A stretch of DNA of 64,000 nt from Flavonifractor porci (GTDB lineage: Bacteria; Bacillota; Clostridia; Oscillospirales; Oscillospiraceae), in assembly GCF_037572415.1 (NCBI RefSeq), contig NZ_JBBHLB010000008.1, positions 86,968-150,967 of the forward strand, read 5' to 3'. Made by a program: the position numbers and the translations under genes. The notes beneath the pieces are model-generated. The model was not told the origin of the DNA and did not search any database. It saw nothing but the letters and a program-made list of their open reading frames with translations. Below, one piece after another: positions 32,121 through 40,104 of this stretch; position 1 is the stretch's first letter, and each line of letters opens with the position of its first letter.

Positions 32121-32807
32121 ATGGAGGAGCGTATCCTGCTGGTGGAGGATGAGGAAAAGCTGGCCCGCATGGTGGAACTGGAGCTGAATTACGAGGGCTA
32201 CCAGGTGGAAAAGGCCTTTGACGGCCGGGCGGGACTGGATCTGGCTCTGTCCGGGCGGTTCGACCTGATCCTGCTGGACATCATGCTGCCTGCCCTCTCC
32301 GGCATGGAGGTGCTCCGCCGCCTGCGGCGGGAGAGCCAGGTACCCGTCATCATGCTTACCGCCCGGGACACGGTGGTGGACAAGGTGTCCGGCCTGGACA
32401 TGGGGGCGGACGACTATGTGACCAAGCCCTTTGCCACCGAGGAGCTGCTGGCCCGCATCCGGGCCGCCCTGCGGAAGCGGCCCGCTCGGACCGAGCCGGA
32501 CAACAGGCTGTCCATTGGGCCCCTGGTCATGGATCTGGACCGGCATCTGGTGGCGGTGGACGGCCAGAACGTGGCCCTCACCCGCCGGGAATTTGACCTG
32601 CTGCGCTGTCTGCTGGAGCACAAGGAAAAGGTCCTGTCCCGGGAGGAACTGCTGGAACAGGTATGGGGCTTCGACTTTATAGGTGAGACCAATACCGTGG
32701 ACGTATACATCCGCTTTCTGCGGACCAAACTGGACGAGGCGTTCCACATCAAGCTGATCCACACCATCCGGGGTGTGGGCTATGTGATTCGGGAGGGATC
32801 GGAATGA
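32121..32807 (+). CDS. OmpR/PhoB-family response regulator
   Basis: A 228-residue two-component regulator. The receiver domain (1-120) has acidic residues DE near 10, phospho-acceptor Asp in LILLDIMLP, Thr in MLTARD and Lys in VTKPF. The winged-helix DNA-binding domain (about 130-225) ends with TIRGVGYVI. It is followed, with one small gene in between, by its histidine kinase, and overlaps that small gene by four bases (ATGA). Confidence 0.93.
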   Translation: MEERILLVEDEEKLARMVELELNYEGYQVEKAFDGRAGLDLALSGRFDLILLDIMLPALSGMEVLRRLRRESQVPVIMLTARDTVVDKVSGLDMGADDYVTKPFATEELLARIRAALRKRPARTEPDNRLSIGPLVMDLDRHLVAVDGQNVALTRREFDLLRCLLEHKEKVLSREELLEQVWGFDFIGETNTVDVYIRFLRTKLDEAFHIKLIHTIRGVGYVIREGSE

Positions 32808-33085
32808 AGGTTTCCGCCATCGTTTACTCCAGCAACACCGGCTTTACCGCCCAGTACGCCACTCTGCTCTCCCACCAGACCGGCCTGCCCCTTTTCTATC
32901 TGCGGGGCGGCTATTCCCCCGCCCGGGTCCGGGGAAAATATAAAATGATGATGGCTATGATGAAGGCCATTCTCTCCAAAAAGACCGACTCTCAGTCCCG
33001 TGAGGCCCTGGAGGCTATGGAACGGGGCGCCGACTGGGTGAGCGCCCCCCAGCTGGAGCCGGTGCTGAACTGGCTCTGGGGATAG
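32804..33085 (+). CDS. Flavodoxin-like protein, internally shortened
   Basis: A 93-residue product. The N-terminal FMN phosphate-loop region VYSSNTGFTAQYATLLSHQTG is clearly flavodoxin-like. The C-terminal GKYKMMMAMMKAILSKKT...WVSAPQLEPVLNWLWG resembles the end of the longer (about 160-175 residue) flavodoxin-domain proteins of Clostridia. The central part, with the isoalloxazine-binding loops, is missing. The frame is open through the join. Either it is a decayed gene kept in frame or a small protein with a new role. It is fused into the operon by ATGA overlaps or short gaps on both sides. Confidence 0.6.
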   Translation: MKVSAIVYSSNTGFTAQYATLLSHQTGLPLFYLRGGYSPARVRGKYKMMMAMMKAILSKKTDSQSREALEAMERGADWVSAPQLEPVLNWLWG

Positions 33086-33089
33086 GCCC

Positions 33090-34556
33090 ATGTCTGCCAA
33101 GACCACCCGGCCAAAGGGCCGCATCAAGTCCTCCATTGTGGCCCGGCTCAACGCCCGGCTCTTTTTCCGGCTGCTGGGGATTTACCTGCTGCTGGACATC
33201 CTGCTCATCCTGCTGTTCTGGGGCGGCCTCATCGTCTGGTCCGACCGGCAGGCAGCGGGACTGAAAGCCCTGGCGGAAAAACAGGGCGCCCCCTCCGAGG
33301 AGGCCGCGGCATGGATGTCCGCCGGCAGCTATTCCGTAACAGAAGCGGAGGGGGACCCCAACGGTATCCTGCTCCCCCACTGGCTTCCCTCCCCCCAGGA
33401 GGCGCTGGAGGGGGACCAGCGCTGGTTTGATCCGGGGACGGTACATCTCATCCCTCTCATGGCCTTTTCCACCGGCGGCCCCACCAGCTACACCCTGGTG
33501 ACCCAAAACCAGGGACAGGAATTGGCCATCACCCTGGATCTGTCCCGTCCCGCCGTCCTCTTCGTCTTTGCCGGGCGGGTAGTGCTGATCTGCCAGCTGG
33601 TCAGTCTGGTGCTCAACCTGTTTAAAAACGCAGGCACCATCCGCCGCACCCTGCGGCCCATCCAGGACCTGGCCGCCGCCGCCACCCGGCTGGGTGGCTC
33701 CATGTCGCCGGAGGAGCTCCAGGCTCTGGCCGGAGAGCTGGACGAGATCAACGCCAGCCACCTGGACCGGCGCATCCCGGTGACCGGCACCCAAAAGGAG
33801 CTGAAGGCACTGGCCCAGGCTATCAACGCCATGCTGGACCGGATCAACGAGGCCTACCGCTCCCAAACCCGCTTTGTCTCTGACGCCAGCCATGAGCTGC
33901 GCACCCCCATCGCTGTGATCCAGGGTTACGCCAGCCTGCTGGACCGATGGGGCAAGGACGACCCCGCCACCCGGCAGGAGGCCATCGACGCCATCCGCCA
34001 GGAGGCCGACTCCATGAAACAGCTGGTGGAACAGCTGCTCTTTCTGGCCCGGGGGGACAACGCCTCCGTCCCCTTCCATCCTCAGCTGTGCGATCTGACC
34101 GAACTGGCCGCCGAGGTGCTGCGGGAGACCCAGATGCTGGACCACACCCACCATCTGGAGGGGAAATGGCTGTGCGCCGTGCCGGTGGTGGCCGACGAGG
34201 GGCTCATTAAGCAGGCCCTGCGCATTTTGGTGGACAACGCCCTGAAATACACCCCCGCCCGGGGCTGCATCACCCTGTCAGTCCAGGGGAAGGACGGTCT
34301 GGCCCGGCTGACGGTGGCCGACCAAGGGCAGGGCATCGACGCCCAAAGCCTGCCCCACATCTTTGACCGCTTCTACCGCACCGACGAGAGCCGGGCCCGG
34401 CAGACCGGCGGCGCCGGTCTGGGCCTGTCCATTGCCAAGTGGATCGCCGACCGCCACGGGGGCTGGTTTGAGGTGGTGTCCTGGCCAGGGGTGGGTACCC
34501 GCTTTACACTGGTGCTGCCCCTGGATTCCATGGAGGACCCCGTCGCTCCGGCCTGA
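33090..34556 (+). CDS. Sensor histidine kinase
   Basis: A 488-residue membrane kinase. It has a first membrane helix at about 31-50, an extracytoplasmic sensor of about 100 residues, a second helix near 150-172, then a HAMP-like linker. HisKA has phospho-acceptor His268 (DASHELRTPIAVIQGY). HATPase_c has N box LVDNALKYT, G1 DQGQGID, F box FDRFYRTD and G2 GGAGLGLSI. It is the obvious partner of the upstream OmpR-type regulator. The signal is unknown. A terminator follows directly. Confidence 0.92.
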   Translation: MSAKTTRPKGRIKSSIVARLNARLFFRLLGIYLLLDILLILLFWGGLIVWSDRQAAGLKALAEKQGAPSEEAAAWMSAGSYSVTEAEGDPNGILLPHWLPSPQEALEGDQRWFDPGTVHLIPLMAFSTGGPTSYTLVTQNQGQELAITLDLSRPAVLFVFAGRVVLICQLVSLVLNLFKNAGTIRRTLRPIQDLAAAATRLGGSMSPEELQALAGELDEINASHLDRRIPVTGTQKELKALAQAINAMLDRINEAYRSQTRFVSDASHELRTPIAVIQGYASLLDRWGKDDPATRQEAIDAIRQEADSMKQLVEQLLFLARGDNASVPFHPQLCDLTELAAEVLRETQMLDHTHHLEGKWLCAVPVVADEGLIKQALRILVDNALKYTPARGCITLSVQGKDGLARLTVADQGQGIDAQSLPHIFDRFYRTDESRARQTGGAGLGLSIAKWIADRHGGWFEVVSWPGVGTRFTLVLPLDSMEDPVAPA

Positions 34557-34568
34557 AGTGAACCTCAA

Positions 34569-34598
34569 GCGCTCCCGTTCCGGCGGGAGCGTTTTTTA
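34569..34598 (+). terminator. Terminator after the two-component operon
   Basis: CGCTCCCG/CGGGAGCG stem with loop TTCCG, followed by TTTTTT. Confidence 0.88.
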
Positions 34599-34673
34599 CA
34601 GAAACCCGGGAACTTTTTGTCAGCGGCCGCCGTCCAATAGAGCGATCACAAAACAGAAAAGGAGAGTCCTGAT

Positions 34674-35417
34674 ATGAATCATCGTTTTCTCGCTCTGGCT
34701 CTGGCCGGGACGCTGACCCTTGGTATGCTGACTGCCTGCGGCAGCGGCGACGGCATTGCCGAGACTCCCAACACCGTCACTACTCCCCCCGTGGCCGAGA
34801 GCGTCACCCCCTCTCCCGAGAACTCCGCTCCCGTCACCGAGAGTCCCGACGCTCTGCCTGAGAGCTCCGCTCCTGTAGAGGAGAGCGAGGCTCCCTCCAG
34901 CGAACCTACTGCTACCCCCTCCTCCAAGCCCTCCGCAAAGCCCACCTCCACCCCCAAGCCCACCGCTCCGGCTACCCCCAAGCCCACCGTCAAGCCTACC
35001 CCCGCTCCCACCCCCACGCCGGAGAGCACACCTCAGACCAGCGCCGTCCAGTCTACCTGGAACGACATTGCCAAGCTGGACCTGCCCAATCTGACCGCCA
35101 TGGATGACGCCACTCTCTCCGCCCTCTACGGCATCAGTGCCTCCGATTTGGAGGAGTATGTGTGCATGATGCCCCTCATGGGTGTCCATGCCACCGAATT
35201 TTTCATCGCCGAGGTGAAGGACGGCAAGATGGACACCGTGAAGGCCGGCATTGCCAAGCGCCAGGCTGATCTGGACGCCCAGTGGTCCCAGTATCTGCCT
35301 GATCAGCATGAGTTGGTGAAGAACTACCAGCTGGTCACCAACGGCAATTATGTATTCTTTGCCGTCAGCGAGTACGCCGGCGACGCAGTCACCATTTTTA
35401 ACAGTTACACAAAATAA
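34674..35417 (+). CDS. Lipoprotein with Pro/Thr-rich linker and DUF4358-like domain
   Basis: A 247-residue lipoprotein. The type-II signal peptide ends in the lipobox LTAC (Cys22). A low-complexity Ser/Thr/Pro/Glu/Lys linker (about 25-122, with repeated KPT and TPTP words) spans the wall. The C-terminal 120 residues (WNDIAKLDLPNLTAMDDATLSALYGI...) match the DUF4358 pattern of clostridial lipoproteins. Function unknown. AAAAGGAGAG precedes the ATG. Confidence 0.78.
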   Translation: MNHRFLALALAGTLTLGMLTACGSGDGIAETPNTVTTPPVAESVTPSPENSAPVTESPDALPESSAPVEESEAPSSEPTATPSSKPSAKPTSTPKPTAPATPKPTVKPTPAPTPTPESTPQTSAVQSTWNDIAKLDLPNLTAMDDATLSALYGISASDLEEYVCMMPLMGVHATEFFIAEVKDGKMDTVKAGIAKRQADLDAQWSQYLPDQHELVKNYQLVTNGNYVFFAVSEYAGDAVTIFNSYTK

Positions 35418-35442
35418 TCTCTATTTTTGGGTAGAATAGAAG

Positions 35443-35512
35443 TTGCACTCTGGTGCCGTACCCATTATAATCATGTCAGCGCCCGGCAGGGCAGGCCTGC
35501 CGGGCGTCTTTC
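35443..35512 (+). promoter_or_regulatory. Promoter and GC hairpin ahead of the MBOAT gene
   Basis: -35 TTGCAC (35443-35448), 17-bp spacer, perfect -10 TATAAT (35466-35471). A 10-bp stem GCCCGGCAGG/CCTGCCGGGC (35481-35490 with 35496-35505) starts within a few bases of the predicted transcript end and is followed by GTCTTTCC. It is either a 5' stabilising or attenuating hairpin for the O-acyltransferase operon, or the terminator of the lipoprotein gene. Confidence 0.6.
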
Positions 35513-35540
35513 CTGAGATCTGTATAGAGAAGGTGAGCAG

Positions 35541-36941
35541 TTGGTCTTTTCCAGTTTGTATTTTTTATTTCTATATCTACCCATCGTATTACTAATTTAC
35601 TACATTACCCCTTTGAAATGGCGCAACCTGTGGCTGCTGGTGGTCAACCTGGTCTTTTATGGCTGGGGCGAACCCAAGTATATCCTGCTGATGATTTTCA
35701 CCATTGTGCTGGATTACTTCTGCGGTCTGATCGTGGCCCGGCGGAAATTACAAGGCGACGACAAGGGCGCCCGGATCGCTGTGGCGGTGGCGTTGGTCCT
35801 CAATCTGGCTATCCTGTTCTTCTTTAAATACTGGGATCTGGTGGCCAAGACCTTCCAGCACTTTGGCGTGGGTATGCCGGTGCTCAACCTGACCCTGCCC
35901 ATCGGCATCTCCTTCTACACCTTCCAGACCATGACCTACCCCGTGGATATCTACCGTGGAGACGCGCAGGTGCAGAAGAACATCATCAGCTTCGGTACCT
36001 TCGTGACCCTTTTCCCCCAGCTCATTGCCGGCCCCATCATCAAGTACAAGGAGCTGGCCGACCAGATGACCTACCGCACCCACTCCCCGGAGCAGTTTGC
36101 CTCCGGCGTGCAGGTATTTACGGTAGGCCTGGCCAAGAAGGTACTGCTGGCCAATAACATCGGCAAGCTGTGGGACGTCTATCTGGCCCTGCCCACCGAC
36201 CAGCTCACCGTCTCCGGCGCTTGGCTGGGCGTGGCGGCCTTCTCCCTCCAGCTGTACTTTGACTTCTCCGGCTACTCCGATATGGCCGTGGGCCTGGGCC
36301 GGATGCTGGGCTTCGAGTTTTTGCGGAACTTCAACTACCCCTATATCTCCAAGTCAGTCACCGAGTTCTGGCGCCGGTGGCACATCTCCCTGGGCTCCTG
36401 GTTCCGGGAGTATCTGTATATTCCTCTGGGCGGTAACCGGGTGAAAAAGCCCCGGCTGTTCTTCAACCTGTTTGTGGTGTGGGCCGCCACCGGCATCTGG
36501 CACGGCGCCAGCTGGAACTTCCTGATCTGGGGCCTTTACTTCGCCGCCCTCATTATTCTGGAAAAGGCCTTCCTGGGCAAGCTGCTGGAGAAGTGTCCCG
36601 CTGTGGTGCAGCACATCTACACCCTGTTCCTGGTGCTGGTAAGCTGGGCCATCTTCGCCGTGGAGGATTTCAACCACATGGGTGCCTATCTGGCCGCCAT
36701 GTTCGGTAACGCCCATGGTGGGCTTGTCAGTGCCAGCGTGGGCTACTACTTCTCCTCCTTCCTGCCTATGCTGGTCATCGGCGCTGTGGCCGCCACTCCG
36801 CTGGGGGCCAAGCTGTGGAAAAAGCTGCCGGAAAAGCCTATGAAGGTGGTGCTGCCGGTGCTGCTGCTGGCCGGACTGATCCTTTCCACCGCCTACCTGG
36901 TTGACGGCACTTATAACCCCTTCCTCTACTGGAACTTCTGA
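35541..36941 (+). CDS. MBOAT-family O-acyltransferase (AlgI-like)
   Basis: A 466-residue polytopic membrane enzyme starting VFSSLYFLFLYLPIVLLIYY, as AlgI homologues do. The histidine of the family is at residue 321 in ATGIWHGASWNF, and the PYISKSVTEFWRRWHISLGSWFREYLYIPLGG signature is present. Such proteins move acetyl groups across the membrane to polysaccharide. The DHHW protein gene 16 bp downstream is the usual partner, as in alginate-like acetylation pairs. I use the TTG at 35541 (AAGGTGAG upstream). Target polymer unknown. Confidence 0.92.
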   Translation: MVFSSLYFLFLYLPIVLLIYYITPLKWRNLWLLVVNLVFYGWGEPKYILLMIFTIVLDYFCGLIVARRKLQGDDKGARIAVAVALVLNLAILFFFKYWDLVAKTFQHFGVGMPVLNLTLPIGISFYTFQTMTYPVDIYRGDAQVQKNIISFGTFVTLFPQLIAGPIIKYKELADQMTYRTHSPEQFASGVQVFTVGLAKKVLLANNIGKLWDVYLALPTDQLTVSGAWLGVAAFSLQLYFDFSGYSDMAVGLGRMLGFEFLRNFNYPYISKSVTEFWRRWHISLGSWFREYLYIPLGGNRVKKPRLFFNLFVVWAATGIWHGASWNFLIWGLYFAALIILEKAFLGKLLEKCPAVVQHIYTLFLVLVSWAIFAVEDFNHMGAYLAAMFGNAHGGLVSASVGYYFSSFLPMLVIGAVAATPLGAKLWKKLPEKPMKVVLPVLLLAGLILSTAYLVDGTYNPFLYWNF

Positions 36942-36957
36942 TTGGAGGCACTGTATT

Positions 36958-38094
36958 ATGTCGAAAAAGTACTGTATCTTCATTACGACCCTGTTCTGCG
37001 CCTTTATCGGCCTGTTTCTGGTGGCCAACGCCGCCGCGCCCGACCGGGAGTTCTCCGAAATGGAGAACCGCAAGCTGGAGCAGATGCCCAACGTCTCTGC
37101 GGACAGCCTGCTGAGCGGCCAGTTTATGCGGAAGTTTGAGACCTACACCACCGACCAGTTTGTGGGCCGGGACCTGTGGGTGGCCCTTAAATCCTCCACG
37201 GAGCGGACCCTGGGCAAACAGGAGAACAACAATGTCTACTTCTGCGATGAGGACACCCTTATTACCCGGTTTGACCAGCCCGATGCCGCCAAGGTGACGG
37301 AAAACCTGAATCATGTGAACACTTTTGTGGAAAGTGTGCATATCCCGGTGACCTTCTCCCTCATTCCCACCCAGGCCTGCATCTGGGCGGACCGGCTGCC
37401 CGACGGGGCCCCCAACGCCAGCCAGACCGCTCTGCTGGACCAGGCCAAGGCGGCGGTACCCGGCGCTACCTGGGCGGATCTGTACAGCCCCCTGTGGGCG
37501 CACAAGGACGAGAGCATCTTCTACCGCACCGACCACCACTGGACCAGCCTGGGCGCCTACTACGGCTACACTGCGCTGGCAGAAGCCTTGGGCTACACAC
37601 CCGTACCTCTGGATGCCTATACCGAGACCATCCGTTCCACCGAGTTCTACGGCACGGTGTTCTCCTCCTCCGGCGTACGCTGGGTAAGCCCCGACACCAT
37701 CTCCACTTATGTGCCTGACACCGGCATTACCGTCACCAGCTACACCTATGACAACACCGGCAACCAGGTGGAAGTGCCCCGCGCTCTGTACGACACCTCC
37801 TTCCTCTCCGTGAAAGACAAGTACTCCATGTTCCTGGGCGGCAACCAGTCTCTGGGCGTAGTCAAGACCCCCAATGCCGAAAAGCCCAAGCTGCTGGTCA
37901 TTCGGGACTCCTACGCCGACTCTCTGGTGCCCTTCCTCACCCCCCACTTCTCCGAGATTCACCTGATCGACCTGCGCTACTACAAGCTGTCCATTGCCGA
38001 CTACATCCAGCAGAACGGCATCGATCAGGCTCTGGTCCTCTACAGCGTTCCCAACTTTGTCACCGATTCCAATCTGTTCTGGATCACCCGCTGA
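36958..38094 (+). CDS. DHHW-family protein (AlgX/AlgJ-like O-acetylation partner)
   Basis: A 378-residue protein with one N-terminal membrane anchor (about 5-25) and an SGNH-hydrolase-like extracytoplasmic domain. The diagnostic TDHHWTSLGAYYGY (Asp192-Trp195) is present, as is the nucleophile-type motif LVIRDSYADSLVPFL. Paired with an MBOAT gene, it presumably transfers the acetyl group to an exported polysaccharide at the cell surface. GGAGG precedes the ATG at 36958; in-frame upstream codons lie inside the MBOAT gene. Confidence 0.9.
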   Translation: MSKKYCIFITTLFCAFIGLFLVANAAAPDREFSEMENRKLEQMPNVSADSLLSGQFMRKFETYTTDQFVGRDLWVALKSSTERTLGKQENNNVYFCDEDTLITRFDQPDAAKVTENLNHVNTFVESVHIPVTFSLIPTQACIWADRLPDGAPNASQTALLDQAKAAVPGATWADLYSPLWAHKDESIFYRTDHHWTSLGAYYGYTALAEALGYTPVPLDAYTETIRSTEFYGTVFSSSGVRWVSPDTISTYVPDTGITVTSYTYDNTGNQVEVPRALYDTSFLSVKDKYSMFLGGNQSLGVVKTPNAEKPKLLVIRDSYADSLVPFLTPHFSEIHLIDLRYYKLSIADYIQQNGIDQALVLYSVPNFVTDSNLFWITR

Positions 38095-38100
38095 ACAAGC

Positions 38101-38133
38101 AAAAAGTCCGGCCCACAAGGGCCGGACTTTTTT
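38101..38133. terminator. Bidirectional terminator
   Basis: AAAAAGTCCGGCCC/GGGCCGGACTTTTTT with loop ACAA, between the converging DHHW and NhaC-family genes. Confidence 0.93.
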
Positions 38134-38140
38134 GGCGAAA

Positions 38141-39805
38141 TCAGTCTCGCTGGGAGTGGACATTCATGGAGTGATTGACCTTGCCAATGATGAACAGGAC
38201 CACTACCATGGAAACCACAGCGATGAGCAGGTTCAGAACCATGCTCTGAATCAGGGCAGCCAGGATGTAGTTGACGAAGCAGACCGCCGCCACGGTGACC
38301 GCGTAAGGCAGCTGAGTGGCCACATGGTTCAGGTGGTAGCACTGAGCGCCGGAGGAGGCCATGATAGTGGTATCAGAGATGGGAGAGCAGTGGTCGCCCA
38401 TCACCGCGCCGCCCAGAGTGGCGGCAATGGCGATCATCAGCATATCGTTGCCGTTGATCAAATCAGCAGTCAGATCAGCCGCGGCCACGCCGCCGGAGAA
38501 CACCGGGATCACGATGGGCAGCAGGATGGTAAAGGTGCCCCAGGAAGTACCGGTGGCGAAGCCCAGGAATGCGGCGATGATAAACACCACGGCGGGCAGG
38601 AAGTTGTGGAGGCTCTCGCCAAAGCCGGACACAATGTCGGCCACAAACTCGGGGGCGCCCAGGGTCTTGGTCACATCGCCGATGGTCCAGGCCAGGCAGA
38701 GGATCAGGATGGCAGGCACCATCTGCTTGAAACCGCCGGGCAGACAATCCATCAGCTCGGTAAACTTCATGGAACGGCGCACGGTAAAGAAGATCATGGT
38801 GAAGATCAGAGCGATCAGAGAGCCCAAAGGCAGCGCATCAAAGGCGGAAGTGTTGGCAAAAGCGGTGATGATATCAGTACCGCCGTTCTGATAGCCCACC
38901 AGGATCATGGCGCCCACGCAGCAGGCCACCAGTGCAATTACTGGGATCACCAGATCGATGACCTTGCCGTTGGGGTTAAACTTCATCTCCTCCACACCGG
39001 CGAAGGGACGCTCAGGGGTGGTATACAAATCTCCCTTGGCGGCGTTGTCCTCGTGCTTCTTCATGGGGCCATAGTCAATGTTCAGGCAGGTCATGACCAC
39101 GATGAAGACCAGAGTCAAAATGGCGTAGTAGTTGTAAGGAATGGCCTTCAGAAAAATCTGGAAGCCCAGCTCATCGTTGCCGATAATGCCGGTAACGGCT
39201 GCGGCCCAGGAGGACACGGGCATCATGATACACACGGGAGCGGCGGTGGCGTCACACATATAGGACAGCTTGGCCCGGGAGATGTGGTGGCCGTCGGTGA
39301 CGGGACGCATCACGTTACCTGTGGTCAGATTGTTGAAGTAGTCGTCCACCCCCAGCACAATGGCCAGGATGAAGGTGGACCACAAGGCGCCGGATTTGGT
39401 CTTGATATGAGATACGGCCCAATCGCCATAGGCCTTGGAACCGCCGGCCCGGATCATCAGAGCCACCATGGTGCCCAGGATGACCAGGAACATCAGGATA
39501 CCCATATTGCCGCCGGCGTTGCTCGTCAGCCGGGACACGAAATCCTGAAACGCACCTACGACATCGCCATTGGTGTTCAACATACATCCCACCAGGATGC
39601 CGAGGAACAGAGAGGAGTACACTTCTTTGGTGATCAGTGCGAGAATAATCGCCACCACGGGCGGGAGCAGTGAGAATGCGGTGCCCCAGAGTTTACTGGT
39701 GTGCTCCACATCTCCTTCAGCAAAAACTACGGTCGCCAGCATACAAGCGAGTGTAAACAGGACAAGAAGGATCTTGCCAGATCGTTTGATACGCGGTGAA
39801 TTCAT
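38141..39805 (-). CDS. NhaC-family Na+/H+ antiporter or amino-acid carrier, copy 1
   Basis: A 554-residue polytopic membrane protein with about 11-12 hydrophobic segments and the NhaC signature GDHCSPISDTTIMASSGAQCYHLNHV near residue 450. Some members exchange sodium for protons; others carry amino acids (the LysW, MetT and TyrT groups). The substrate here is not evident, but an amino-acid carrier would suit a lysine fermenter. ATG at 39803-39805 follows GGAGGG. It is closely similar to the next gene. The first 30 residues look like a cleavable signal or first helix. Confidence 0.87.
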   Translation of the reverse strand: MNSPRIKRSGKILLVLFTLACMLATVVFAEGDVEHTSKLWGTAFSLLPPVVAIILALITKEVYSSLFLGILVGCMLNTNGDVVGAFQDFVSRLTSNAGGNMGILMFLVILGTMVALMIRAGGSKAYGDWAVSHIKTKSGALWSTFILAIVLGVDDYFNNLTTGNVMRPVTDGHHISRAKLSYMCDATAAPVCIMMPVSSWAAAVTGIIGNDELGFQIFLKAIPYNYYAILTLVFIVVMTCLNIDYGPMKKHEDNAAKGDLYTTPERPFAGVEEMKFNPNGKVIDLVIPVIALVACCVGAMILVGYQNGGTDIITAFANTSAFDALPLGSLIALIFTMIFFTVRRSMKFTELMDCLPGGFKQMVPAILILCLAWTIGDVTKTLGAPEFVADIVSGFGESLHNFLPAVVFIIAAFLGFATGTSWGTFTILLPIVIPVFSGGVAAADLTADLINGNDMLMIAIAATLGGAVMGDHCSPISDTTIMASSGAQCYHLNHVATQLPYAVTVAAVCFVNYILAALIQSMVLNLLIAVVSMVVVLFIIGKVNHSMNVHSQRD

Positions 39806-39828
39806 ATCAGCCCTCCTATTGAGATGGT

Positions 39829-39895
39829 GAATCCCAAAGCTCCCCAACCCAAGGATTCGAGAGGTATCATAACAAAATTGTGATTAATTTGACAA
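39829..39895 (-). promoter_or_regulatory. Promoter and 5' hairpin of NhaC copy 1
   Basis: On the minus strand: -35 TTGTCA (39890-39895), 18-bp spacer, -10 TATGAT (39866-39871). A GAATCC/GGATTC stem (39858-39853 with 39834-39829) encloses a loop containing GGGTTGGGGAG. It begins at about +1 and has a counterpart before copy 2. Confidence 0.65.
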
Positions 39896-40035
39896 TGTTT
39901 TTTTATCCGTTTGTCTATTTTTGTAGAGCCTCACAGAATAGCACCCTCTTTTTTGGTTAATTAATCTATATACTTTTCAATATCCTTCCAATCCAGTCCT
40001 GTTCACCATTCTGCAGATCTGTGTGCTTCAGGCAA

Positions 40036-40075
40036 AAAATCGCCCCCACCGTGTTTTGCACGGCGGGGGCGATTT
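40036..40075 (-). terminator. Terminator after NhaC copy 2
   Basis: AAAATCGCCCCCaCCGTG / CACGGcGGGGGCGATTTT around TTTTG, one mismatch, with flanking A and T runs. Confidence 0.88.
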
Positions 40076-40104
40076 TCATCATATGCAGTTTGCCGGGGTC
40101 ACGC

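Noticed and set aside
34800..35040. Repetitive codons in the lipoprotein linker as a possible CRISPR or tandem repeat array
   Set aside because: The repeats are short irregular Pro/Thr/Lys codon runs inside a reading frame, without constant repeat-spacer units. No CRISPR array was seen anywhere in the window.
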